DNA of 64,000 nt from JAHBXL01 sp964409775. Its GTDB lineage: Bacteria > Planctomycetota > Phycisphaerae > Phycisphaerales > UBA1924. The notes under the pieces were generated by a model. It was given only the letters and a program-made list of their open reading frames with translations, had not been told where the DNA came from and made no database searches. The stretch is taken from positions 7,239 to 71,238 of the forward strand of contig CAYPEI010000022.1 in assembly GCA_964409775.1 (NCBI GenBank), given 5' to 3'. The translations under genes were made by a program, and so were the position numbers. Shown in pieces: positions 28,016 to 35,239 of this stretch (within the stretch, counting starts at the first letter, position 1; every line of letters begins with the position of its first letter).

Positions 28016-29308
28016 TCAGGGGACGACCTTGACGACGCTGACCTTTGGCGCGAGGAGTTCGTACACCAGTTCGATGTCCTGCGCGCCCAAACGGATGCAC
28101 CCCATGGACATGCTTCGACCGATCGACTCCGGCTCGACCGTGCCGTGGACCCCGAACCCGGTGTGCGCCTTGCTGGCGTCGTCCAGGCCTTCAAGGCCGA
28201 CCCAGCGCTCGCCGATCGGATTCTTGGGGTCATCGGGCTGGAAGGTCTCGCCCGTGCGGGGGTTGCGCCAGAAGGGATTGACCAGTTTGCTTCCACTCTT
28301 GACCACGAAGTTGGCGATCGGCGTGCCGTTGTCGGCCCCGAGCCCGACCATGAACGACCGGATGTACACCCACCCCGGTTCGGCGCCGCACGCGAGACTT
28401 GAGGTGCCCACCGAGCCCGGGGACGGCGGATCCCCCACGTACAGGTCCATGCGATAGGCGGACTTGCTCACCACCGCATGGAACGGCCCGTTGAGCACCT
28501 TGAGTTTCTGGCCCACCTGGATCCGGCTCGGATCAGACAGTTTGTTGATCCGGGCAATCAGCATGTACTCGGTCGTGAGGCCCAGTTTGCGGTTGATCAC
28601 CGGCAGGCTGTCGCCGCTGACCACCGAATAGGGCTTGGCGAACGGATCGCCCGCGGCGATCGTTGGGGAGAAGACCAGCACATCGCTCAGTTCGCTCATC
28701 CACCGCCGCAGCGCGGGCCGCTCGGTCTCCGGCGTGCGCAGGTCGAGCAGGACTCGGTTCAGGGCGCTCCGGCAATCGACAAGCCGTCCGTCGCGCTGCG
28801 CCTTTTCGGCTGATTCGACGAGGCCCGACAGGTCCGAAGGAAGTCCGGCACGCGAAGCAGCGGCGGGCGCCGGGGAATCGGCGGGCGGCGTGGTGACCAG
28901 CGGGTCGCGGACAGGGGTCTGCTGAGCGGGCGGGGCTTGTCTCGTGGTCGCCGAGTCCTGCGGCAAGGCCTGAGGCAGCGGCGTGGCCAGCGGGGCGCCC
29001 GTCGAACGCGAGCCGGTCATGGTGAACTCGGCGGGCTGGGGTTTGGGTTCGGGCTTCGGTTCCGGGGCCGGCGGGGTGGCCGCGGCGAGCGGATCGGGCG
29101 CGGTCTGCGCGTTGGCGCTCTGCGGCCCGACGAGGGGGTTGCCGCTGTCGCGGTTCCACAGCAGCCAGAGCAGGCCCACGCCGCCGAGGATGACCAGGGC
29201 CGCGACGGCCGCGATCGTGCGGGTGCGGGCACGGCGCTTGGCGCGGTAGACGGCGACAGAGGAACTTGGGACGCGCTGGCCGCGGGCGGATTGCGATGCG
29301 AGAGCCAT
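28016..29308 (-). CDS. L,D-transpeptidase (YkuD) with LysM-like domain
   Basis: 430 residues. A basic N-terminus is followed by one transmembrane helix (about 32-51), a long Pro/Ala-rich linker (55-165), a helical segment, a LysM-like motif (YSVVSGDSLPVINRKLGLT...INKLSDPSRIQVGQKLKV) that binds peptidoglycan, and a YkuD catalytic domain with GFGVHGTVEPESIGRSMSMG. The catalytic His388 and Cys404 are present. The family makes 3-3 peptidoglycan cross-links or attaches proteins to the cell wall, acting outside the inner membrane. Lies between dnaB and the formyl-THF cyclo-ligase gene, all on the minus strand. Confidence 0.93.
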   Translation of the reverse strand: MALASQSARGQRVPSSSVAVYRAKRRARTRTIAAVAALVILGGVGLLWLLWNRDSGNPLVGPQSANAQTAPDPLAAATPPAPEPKPEPKPQPAEFTMTGSRSTGAPLATPLPQALPQDSATTRQAPPAQQTPVRDPLVTTPPADSPAPAAASRAGLPSDLSGLVESAEKAQRDGRLVDCRSALNRVLLDLRTPETERPALRRWMSELSDVLVFSPTIAAGDPFAKPYSVVSGDSLPVINRKLGLTTEYMLIARINKLSDPSRIQVGQKLKVLNGPFHAVVSKSAYRMDLYVGDPPSPGSVGTSSLACGAEPGWVYIRSFMVGLGADNGTPIANFVVKSGSKLVNPFWRNPRTGETFQPDDPKNPIGERWVGLEGLDDASKAHTGFGVHGTVEPESIGRSMSMGCIRLGAQDIELVYELLAPKVSVVKVVP

Positions 29309-29392
29309 GAGGAGCTTCCGTTCTTCCCCGTGGGAGGCAAACCAGGTTGGATCGATGCGCCGCGGCGGCCGCGAAGCACCGGTTTTCTTCGG

Positions 29393-30043
29393 TCAACTCG
29401 TGCCGCGGCGTGCACTGCCGCGGAATCGAATCGTCCTCGCCTCGGTGATCAGTGCATCAAGCGGGTGGTCGTGGGGTTCGCCGGGCAGGATCTGCCCCTC
29501 GGGCAGGACCTGCACCTCGAAACCGATGCCACAGACCAGCGGGCGAGCGTTCGGGGCGCTTGCGAACCGGGCGAGGAACCGATCATAGAAGCCCGCGCCG
29601 TGGCCGATGCGTCCGCCGGAGAGATCGAACCCAAGTCCCGGCGTGCAAAGGAGATCCAGATCTTCCGGCGGGATTGCGGGGCAGGATTCGCGGGGGTGGG
29701 AGAGCCCCGCCGCTGCTGGCGCCGCGGCATCGGCCTCGAGGTCTTTGGCGGGGTCGATGATGCGCCGAGGCACCATGGTCCGGGTGGCCCAGTCGGTCCG
29801 GGGCAGGCAGACGGTCTTCCCGGCCGCGAGGGCGGAGTGCATGAGCGGGCGGAGATCGACTTCCGGCCGACCGGCCATGGGCACGAACATGAGCACGGTG
29901 CGCGCTGAGGCATACTCCGGCAGACTCTCGATCCGCGCCACGATCTGACCGGACCACGTGGCGACATCCGCCGCGGAGACCGCGGCCAGTCGGGCCCGCA
30001 GGCTGCTGCGCAGGAGTTTCTTGGCATCGCGGGAATCGCTCAC
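29393..30043 (-). CDS. 5-formyltetrahydrofolate cyclo-ligase
   Basis: 216 residues. Converts 5-formyl-THF to 5,10-methenyl-THF with ATP, a cytoplasmic folate salvage step. Family features: N-terminal KKLLRSSLRARLAAVS basic helix, VLMFVPMAGRPEVDLRPLM, the CLPRT strand, and the signature PGLGFDLSGGRIGHGAGFYDRFLA (about 145-170). Length is typical. It starts 50 bp from the divergent RNase HII-like gene. In many bacteria 6S RNA sits beside this gene; no such RNA is evident in this gap, which is too short. Confidence 0.93.
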   Translation of the reverse strand: MSDSRDAKKLLRSSLRARLAAVSAADVATWSGQIVARIESLPEYASARTVLMFVPMAGRPEVDLRPLMHSALAAGKTVCLPRTDWATRTMVPRRIIDPAKDLEADAAAPAAAGLSHPRESCPAIPPEDLDLLCTPGLGFDLSGGRIGHGAGFYDRFLARFASAPNARPLVCGIGFEVQVLPEGQILPGEPHDHPLDALITEARTIRFRGSARRGTS

Positions 30044-30093
30044 AGACGGAGTTTAGCGGGTGGCTGAGGAACTCCCGGCGGTACCATGGCCCC

Positions 30094-31170
30094 GTGCCGC
30101 TGATCGTGTGTGGAATCGATGAGGCCGGATACGGCCCGCTGCTCGGCCCGCTGTGCGTGTCGATGGCGACGCTGCGCATTGAGGATTGGAACGAGGGGGA
30201 CAAGGCCCCCGACCTGTGGAAGCTCCTCGGCGGCGCGGTGGCGCGGGCGGGGGCGGTTCCTGCCGCGGCGGCGGCGAGTGGGGGCGGGGTGAGCACGGCG
30301 AAGAAGAAGAGCTCGGCGAAGCGCGCGAGTGTCGGGCGGATCCTGGTCGACGATTCGAAGAAACTGAAACTCTCGAACGATGGCAAGCGGCACCCGCTGA
30401 CGCACCTGGAGCGGGGCGTGCTGTCGTTCCTGCTGTGCAAGGACGGGGTGGATGGGCCTGATCTTCCGGCGAATGACGCCGTGTTGCTTCGGGCGCTGGG
30501 CGTGCAGATCCCCGGGCAGGAGTGGTATCACCCGGATGCGAGCGTGTGTCCGTGCGCGTGCACGGCGGGGGAGGTGCTGATCGGGGCGAATGTGCTGCGC
30601 AGCGCGATGGCGGATACGGGCGTGTCGTGCCTGTCGATGAGCTGCCGCGCGATGTGCGAGCGGGAGTTCAACGAGGTGGTGCAGGCGGCGGGGACGAAGG
30701 CCGCGGCGACAGAGGCCGCGCTCGTGTCGCACCTCTGGTACGCATGGGAGCAGTGGGGGGGATTGGCGAACGAAGCCGACGCCGCGACATCGCTCCGCGT
30801 GGTGTGCGACCGGCAGGGCGGCAGGACGCAGTATGGCGGCATGCTCGCGCGGGCCTTCCCGGAGGCGGGCATCGCAACACTCGACGAGCGCCCCGAGCGC
30901 TGCCGGTACGAGGTCGCCTCGCGCGACCGCCGAATGGTGGTGCAGTTCATGCCCGAGGCCGAGAGCTTCCACATGCCCGTTGCGCTGGCGTCGATGTCGG
31001 CCAAGCTCACACGCGAGACGTTGATGGGGCGGTTCAACCGGTACTGGAACGCGCGGCTGCCGGAACTGAAGCCCACGGCGGGCTACCGCCAGGACGGATG
31101 GCGCTGGCTGACCGATGCCGCGGCGGTGCTGACGAGCGCGGAGCGCGAGGCGATGATCCGGAAGGCGTGA
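30094..31170 (+). CDS. RNase HII-like protein with large insertion
   Basis: 358 residues from a GTG start at 30094; a nearby ATG is out of frame. The N-terminus CGIDEAGYGPLLGPL matches the RNase HII active-site signature GxDEAGxGPxxGP with the Asp9/Glu10 pair, and VDDSKKLKL near residue 85 matches the family DSKKL motif. Later Asp candidates lie in CDRQGGRTQYGG (about 247-258). A basic Ala/Lys-rich insertion (about 50-80) separates the motifs, and the protein is far longer than the usual 200-220 residues. It may cleave RNA in RNA-DNA hybrids, or be a divergent paralogue of altered specificity. Confidence 0.75.
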   Translation: MPLIVCGIDEAGYGPLLGPLCVSMATLRIEDWNEGDKAPDLWKLLGGAVARAGAVPAAAAASGGGVSTAKKKSSAKRASVGRILVDDSKKLKLSNDGKRHPLTHLERGVLSFLLCKDGVDGPDLPANDAVLLRALGVQIPGQEWYHPDASVCPCACTAGEVLIGANVLRSAMADTGVSCLSMSCRAMCEREFNEVVQAAGTKAAATEAALVSHLWYAWEQWGGLANEADAATSLRVVCDRQGGRTQYGGMLARAFPEAGIATLDERPERCRYEVASRDRRMVVQFMPEAESFHMPVALASMSAKLTRETLMGRFNRYWNARLPELKPTAGYRQDGWRWLTDAAAVLTSAEREAMIRKA

Positions 31171-31183
31171 GTGGGCGGGCAGA

Positions 31184-31209
31184 TTCACCGCGGATGCGCG
31201 GAGGACGCA
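31184..31209 (+). repeat. Single arm of CTCACCGC-type intergenic repeat
   Basis: TTCACCGCGGATGCGCGGAG begins 13 bp after the RNase HII-like stop and matches the left end of the element at 50009 with only a few differences. No matching inverted arm is seen nearby, so it may be a decayed copy. Confidence 0.55.
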
Positions 31210-31267
31210 CGAGTGAAAAGGTGGTTGCTGCACGCGGATGGTTGCGGCGATGCTCGGAGGGTTGCGA

Positions 31268-31474
31268 ATGAAGCTTGCGAGCAACATCGCTTACGCCGTG
31301 GCGACCGTTCTCTTGCTAGCTGGGACAATCTGTATCCTCGTGCAGCAGTACTTCACTTCCGGCGGATCCGGTTCGCGGAGCGTGCCGGTTCGGCGGTGGC
31401 GTCGCCGAGAGCAGGTACTGGTGTTGACGGCGGTGGTCCTTGGTGTGGCGGGTTACGTGCTGAGTCGCCTTTGA
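31268..31474 (+). CDS. Small two-helix membrane protein
   Basis: 68 residues. ATG 31268 is supported by CGGAGG about 8 nt upstream; an upstream in-frame ATG at 31238 lacks a site. Two hydrophobic helices (about 4-24 and 48-66) flank a Gly/Ser/Arg loop with VPVRRWRRRE. No family is recognised. It lies between the RNase HII-like gene and the IS200/RAYT element. Confidence 0.6.
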   Translation: MKLASNIAYAVATVLLLAGTICILVQQYFTSGGSGSRSVPVRRWRRREQVLVLTAVVLGVAGYVLSRL

Positions 31475-31549
31475 AGCCGGCGTGTGAGATTTGGGCGTGG
31501 TGGTAGCCGATAGTCCCTTGGACTTACCCCGCGTCCGGAATCCGGGAAT

Positions 31550-32261
31550 CAGCCCGAAGGGCTGGCCGTTCGTAGCCGGGGCGTGGAGGAGGCTCTGCGA
31601 CGACACCCCCGGACCGAGACGCCCGCTATCCATGTCTTCATGTCTTTGTTTTTTCACAGCCTGAAAGGCTGTTCGTCGTTACCTTGGCGATATGGCGTCC
31701 ACGCTCACCAGACTCCTCGTCCACATCACGTTTTCCACCAAGAACCGTGTCGCGATCATTCCAGAGGCTATCGAGCCAGACCTCTACGCCTACATGGGTG
31801 GGATCTGTCGGCGCATGGAATCGCCCCTTTTGGCGATGGGCGGCGTTGCGAATCACGTGCACATGCTTGTGAGCCTTGGCAAGACCGTGGCGTTGTCGGA
31901 ACTGTTGCTCAACGTCAAACGAGATTCATCAAAGTGGATCAAGGAACAGGATGCGGGCGGGGGTGCGCTTGACGCCTTCGGCTGGCAGGACGGATATTTC
32001 GGGTTCTCGATCGGCGAGTCGGGTGTCGATGCGCTGCGAGTGTACATCGCCAACCAGAAGGAACACCACAAGACGATCGACTTCAAGGATGAGGTGCGGG
32101 CCTTTCTTCGCAAGTATCGAATCGAGTGGGACGAGCGGTACGTGTGGGAGTAGCGCCGCGAGCAGCCTTGCAGGCTGCGGCGAAGTCCGACTCGCTTGCC
32201 GGGGGTGTCGTCGCGGAGCCTCCTCCACACCCCGGCTACGAACGGTCAAGGCCTTCGGCCT
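31550..32261 (+). mobile_element. IS200/RAYT-type element with REP-like inverted repeats
   Basis: A Y1 transposase gene is bracketed by 47-bp inverted repeats (31566-31612 and 32199-32245) that match at 45 of 47 positions. Each side also has two short hairpins of the same design: CAGCCC-GAA-GGGCTG (31550-31564) and CAGCCT-GAA-AGGCTG (31657-31671) on the left, CAGCCT-TGC-AGGCTG (32163-32177) and AGGCC-TTC-GGCCT (32249-32261) on the right. Transposase flanked by inverted REP hairpins is the arrangement of REP-associated tyrosine transposases (RAYTs). Confidence 0.85.
31692..32153 (+). CDS. IS200/IS605-family Y1 transposase (REP-associated)
   Basis: 153 residues. A HUH-type single-tyrosine DNA nuclease/transposase: LLVHITFSTKNRVAII at the N-terminus, metal-binding HUH motif in GVANHVHMLVSL (about 54-65), LLLNVKRDSSKWIKEQ, and a catalytic Tyr candidate in ALRVYIANQKEHH (about 121-133). 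Length is typical for stand-alone Y1 transposases. No TnpB/IscB partner is present. Intact-looking and flanked by inverted repeats, so it may still act on REP-like sequences elsewhere in the genome. Confidence 0.93.
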   Translation: MASTLTRLLVHITFSTKNRVAIIPEAIEPDLYAYMGGICRRMESPLLAMGGVANHVHMLVSLGKTVALSELLLNVKRDSSKWIKEQDAGGGALDAFGWQDGYFGFSIGESGVDALRVYIANQKEHHKTIDFKDEVRAFLRKYRIEWDERYVWE

Positions 32262-32312
32262 GGAGCAGCGTGTGGCTGGCTTGCTCCGCCCGGTCGCTTG
32301 GTACCCTCTGCC

Positions 32313-32903
32313 ATGCCCACCGACCAACCGAACCCTCCCGCCGACACCCCCGCCATCCAGGCCCCCTGGCGGCAGGAGTACCTCGAGACCATCGATGAGC
32401 AGGAGAAGAGCGGCGGGGCTGGAGCGAGCGCGGCCAAGGCATCAACCGGCAGTTTCATCCGCGACTACTGGCTCGCGGCCAAGGACGATGCGGCGAACCA
32501 CATCGTCGTGCGCACGAAGCACGGCATGATCCTGCTGAACAAGTTTCCCTACGCGGGCGGGCACCTGCTCGTCGCGCTCGGCGAGGCGCGGCCGACGTTG
32601 CTCGACTATGACGCCGATCAGCGCGCTGCGCTCTGGCGGCTGGTCGATGCTGCTTGCGACCTCGTGCAAGAAGCGCTCGCGCCGCAGGGCGTCAACATCG
32701 GTGTGAATCAGGGCCGCGCGGCCGGGGCCGGCGTGCCGGGGCACCTGCACGTCCACCTCGTGCCGCGGTGGGGCGGTGATGTGAACTTCATGAGCGTGGT
32801 GGGGCAGGTGCGCGTGATCCCGGTGTCGCTGGAGAAAATGGCGGAACGGTACCGGGCCGCATGGTCGCGCATCGCGACGAAGTGGGAGTCGTTGCTCAAG
32901 TAG
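32313..32903 (+). CDS. HIT family hydrolase
   Basis: 196 residues from ATG 32313 (MPTDQPNPP). The HIT domain covers about 50-160: ILLNKFPYAGGHLLVAL and the histidine triad GHLHVHLVPRW with His144, His146 and His148, the middle one acting as nucleophile. HIT enzymes hydrolyse nucleotide-phosphate bonds such as AMP-lysine, Ap4A or related dinucleotides; the precise substrate cannot be read. The N-terminal 35 residues are Pro/Ala-rich. APWRQEYLETI matches the start of Ap4A-phosphorylase-like HIT proteins. Confidence 0.93.
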   Translation: MPTDQPNPPADTPAIQAPWRQEYLETIDEQEKSGGAGASAAKASTGSFIRDYWLAAKDDAANHIVVRTKHGMILLNKFPYAGGHLLVALGEARPTLLDYDADQRAALWRLVDAACDLVQEALAPQGVNIGVNQGRAAGAGVPGHLHVHLVPRWGGDVNFMSVVGQVRVIPVSLEKMAERYRAAWSRIATKWESLLK

Positions 32904-32910
32904 AAGACGA

Positions 32911-33051
32911 CTCACCGCGGAGGCGCAGAGGGCGCAAAGCGAGAGATGCGAGGACGGGTTCAGGAATCCGATCTGAGCACGAGTCGCGCGTGATTGCTGA
33001 CCGCCCACACCAGCCTGTGGCCTCTGCGTTCTCGGCGTCTCATGCGGTGAG
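32911..33051. repeat. Inverted-repeat intergenic element, CTCACCGC ends
   Basis: CTCACCGC (32911-32918) and GCGGTGAG (33044-33051) bound a 141-bp segment whose outer 30 bp on each side are related purine-rich GCAGAG sequences in inverted orientation. It begins 7 bp after the HIT gene stop and ends just before the converging PilZ gene stop. Confidence 0.65.
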
Positions 33052-33057
33052 CGGCCA

Positions 33058-33411
33058 TCACGCCGCGCGGCGCGGGGTGTAGGCGAGGCCAACGCGGAAC
33101 AGTTCGCCTGCCGGCTCGCACCGCACACAGAGCGCGCCGAGCCAGGGAATGCGCGAACCTTCGGGGCAGATCGTCACCCGCATTCCCGGTTCCAGCGGCG
33201 ACCGCGTGAGCACTCCGAGGCCGCCCTCCGAACGATCGACGACTTGCAGGTGTGTCAGGCCGTAGCGGTCCTTGCCGTTGGTGTACGTCGCGCTGATGCT
33301 GCCGGTCGACGGCTCGCGTTCGCTGGCGCGTCGCTCCAGTTTGAGCGTGCCGCGGCCGTTGGTCTTCTTGGCTACAGACCGGACTTTGACTGGGCTCGAA
33401 CTCAGGCGCAT
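33058..33411 (-). CDS. PilZ-like domain protein
   Basis: 117 residues from ATG 33411, with TGGAG about 8 nt upstream; an in-frame GTG at 33417 is less likely. The pattern of an Arg-rich lead (LERRASERE, about 26-34) followed by VVDRSEGGLGVLT (about 57-69) and a beta-barrel-like GMRVTICPEG...LGALCVRCEP matches PilZ domains, whose RxxxR and DxSxxG motifs bind cyclic di-GMP. The first motif is imperfect, so binding is not certain. It may couple c-di-GMP to an envelope or motility process. Confidence 0.7.
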   Translation of the reverse strand: MRLSSSPVKVRSVAKKTNGRGTLKLERRASEREPSTGSISATYTNGKDRYGLTHLQVVDRSEGGLGVLTRSPLEPGMRVTICPEGSRIPWLGALCVRCEPAGELFRVGLAYTPRRAA

Positions 33412-33570
33412 GGACACACTCCAGGACCGTGCATGGCAGCGGGCACGGGCATGGGTTGAATCGACGGGGTGGGGCGCGACCTTGAGGACTGTGAGCCCTG
33501 GGAGGTTGAAATCGCTTGCGCGAGCGATCCGGCGAGCACCCGATTGCGGTGGGGGTACGCCACCGGGCCG

Positions 33571-34353
33571 TCAGTGCACGCGCTGCGGCGGTTTGTGCGG
33601 GACGGAGCGGGCCTCGGCCTCGTTCCAGCGATGGGCGCACTCCGGGCAGACGCGGACGGGCAGCCCGCGGATGTCGTACCCGCAGGATGGGCACTCGCCG
33701 GCGGCCAGGGCCTTCTTGCGGCGCAGCGCGGCCCGCTCGGCCGGGGTCATGGAGGCTTTCGACAAGCCGCGGCCCATGGAGTCCAAGATGGGCAGCGTCC
33801 AGGCGAGGGAACGGATCAGCAGGAGGGTGAGGAGCGCGTTGGTGAAGAAACGGAACACCGCACGCCACCGGATGTTCCGCCCCGGGGCGGCCTGGGCGGT
33901 GAGTCTCGCGGCCGCGGACTGCCAGAACTTGTCGGGGTGAGCGGCGAGCCAGTCGGTGTACGCCGCGCGGACAGCGTTGGGGTCGGCCGCGGCGCCGCCG
34001 ACGGTGCAGTTGATGGCGTCCTCGATGATGGGCGTCGTGGGGTCGAAGGTTGAACCGTGGTCGCGGAAGTAATAACTCACGTGACCGATGAAACGGTCGC
34101 TGTCGCGGACATCGCTGCAATCAACACAGCGGACCGACCCGTTCCGCCAGATGGCACACGCCTCCGGCGGAATGGGCTGCCCGAGTTTGCCGACCGGCGC
34201 GCCGGCGGGCCAGTTACCGGTCCGATCCTCGGTGAGATACAGGCGGTTGTTGGCGACGAGCAGGGCCAGCACGAGCACCATGGCCCACCAGCGGCCGCTC
34301 ATGCGCCAGAGGGTGCTGCCAGGTGTTCGCCGCTGTTCCGCCACGTGAGCCAC
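33571..34353 (-). CDS. Membrane protein with C-terminal zinc ribbon
   Basis: 260 residues. The GTG start at 34353 follows GGAGG by 6-7 nt, which decides it. One N-terminal helix (about 22-36), an extracytoplasmic region with four Cys (ACAIW, RCVDCSD, NCTVGG) probably disulphide-bonded, a second helix (about 175-192), then a Cys-x2-Cys ribbon, CPSCGYDIRGLPVRVCPEC. It has the same layout as the gene at 25070-25726 but little sequence similarity outside the ribbon. Function unknown. Confidence 0.75.
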   Translation of the reverse strand: MAHVAEQRRTPGSTLWRMSGRWWAMVLVLALLVANNRLYLTEDRTGNWPAGAPVGKLGQPIPPEACAIWRNGSVRCVDCSDVRDSDRFIGHVSYYFRDHGSTFDPTTPIIEDAINCTVGGAAADPNAVRAAYTDWLAAHPDKFWQSAAARLTAQAAPGRNIRWRAVFRFFTNALLTLLLIRSLAWTLPILDSMGRGLSKASMTPAERAALRRKKALAAGECPSCGYDIRGLPVRVCPECAHRWNEAEARSVPHKPPQRVH

Positions 34354-34426
34354 GAGCGACCTCCGATTGATCGGCCGGAGAGTCTACCGGCGGCTCGCGC
34401 GGCGGCACCAGAACCACCAAAAACGA

Positions 34427-34458
34427 GAACGCCCCCTGGAGGCAAACCGGGGGCGTTC
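34427..34458 (-). terminator. Intrinsic terminator downstream of the NTF2-like gene
   Basis: GAACGCCCCC and GGGGGCGTTC form a perfect 10-bp stem; read on the minus strand it is followed by TCGTTTTT. A second hairpin lies between it and the gene: TTGTGAGCGGG (34485-34495) pairs perfectly with CCCGCTCACAA (34512-34522). Together they close transcription of the gene starting at 35076. Confidence 0.75.
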
Positions 34459-34572
34459 TGCAGGGAAAATGAAGAGAAAGACTCTTGTGAGCGGGGACGG
34501 TGGCGATCGCACCCGCTCACAAATCTCGGTACGCCGGACCGGCTGAGACGGTTTCGCTTTTTCTGGAGTTTT

Positions 34573-35076
34573 TCATACGGACATCGGGCCGTACATGAAC
34601 TCTTCACGGACGATCTTGCCGTTCCGAACCGCGTAGACACCGATCTCCTCCATGCGGAGCCGCTTTCCGTCGGCGAGCATTTCGATATCCAGCCGGAACT
34701 TCACGGCAAAGCCCGTCGCCCCGACATAGGGACCCTCGGCGCTCGCGCCGTGGATGCGATGCTGCGAATGCCACTCGGCGTTCTTGCGGGCGACGGACTT
34801 GCGACCAACCCACTCCATCGCAACGCCCTCTCCTTCGCACGAGACGATGGCGGGGGACCAGAACTTCTGCTCAACCTCGTTGATCTGCCCCTTGTTGAAC
34901 ATCTCCACGAGCGCGGCACCAACCTCCCCGGCCGACGCTCCGCCGCCGGTGCTCACGCTCCGAATATCCCGCGGCGCAGCGCTCTTCTTCTTTGTCGTTG
35001 GCTTTCGTGATGTCTTCTTCGCGGGCTTCCGGGGCGCTTTCTTCGCGGACTTCTTGCTGATCTTCTTCCTGGCCAT
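34573..35076 (-). CDS. NTF2/SnoaL-like protein with histone-like basic tail
   Basis: 167 residues from ATG 35076, with GGAG 10 nt upstream. The first 37 residues (ARKKISKKSAKKAPRKP and on) are Lys/Arg/Ala/Pro-rich, like the C-terminal tails of histone H1 or bacterial HU-like proteins, and probably bind nucleic acid. Residues of about 50-167 resemble the NTF2/SnoaL-like cone fold: VEMFNKGQINEVEQKFWSP, FAVKFRLDIEMLADGKRLRMEEIGVYAVRNGKIVREEFMY. That fold serves enzymes and binding proteins alike. The combination is unusual. Followed by strong terminator hairpins, so monocistronic. Confidence 0.7.
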   Translation of the reverse strand: MARKKISKKSAKKAPRKPAKKTSRKPTTKKKSAAPRDIRSVSTGGGASAGEVGAALVEMFNKGQINEVEQKFWSPAIVSCEGEGVAMEWVGRKSVARKNAEWHSQHRIHGASAEGPYVGATGFAVKFRLDIEMLADGKRLRMEEIGVYAVRNGKIVREEFMYGPMSV

Positions 35077-35239
35077 GACATGGACTCCTGGAGATGCCCG
35101 CAACCGTGGTTGCGGCGGCGATGGTGGAAACGACGGGTCTTGACAGGAGTGGTATACCGCGCCCGCGGGCCGGGCGGTTTCAGCAGAGCATGTTCCTGTG
35201 TGTGCGCGTGTTCGCCGGTTGGCGAACCCCGTTCGCAGT

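Noticed and set aside
31692..32153. IS605-type element with TnpB guide-RNA system
   Set aside because: No TnpB or IscB gene and no omega-RNA-like region next to the transposase; inverted REP hairpins fit a RAYT better.
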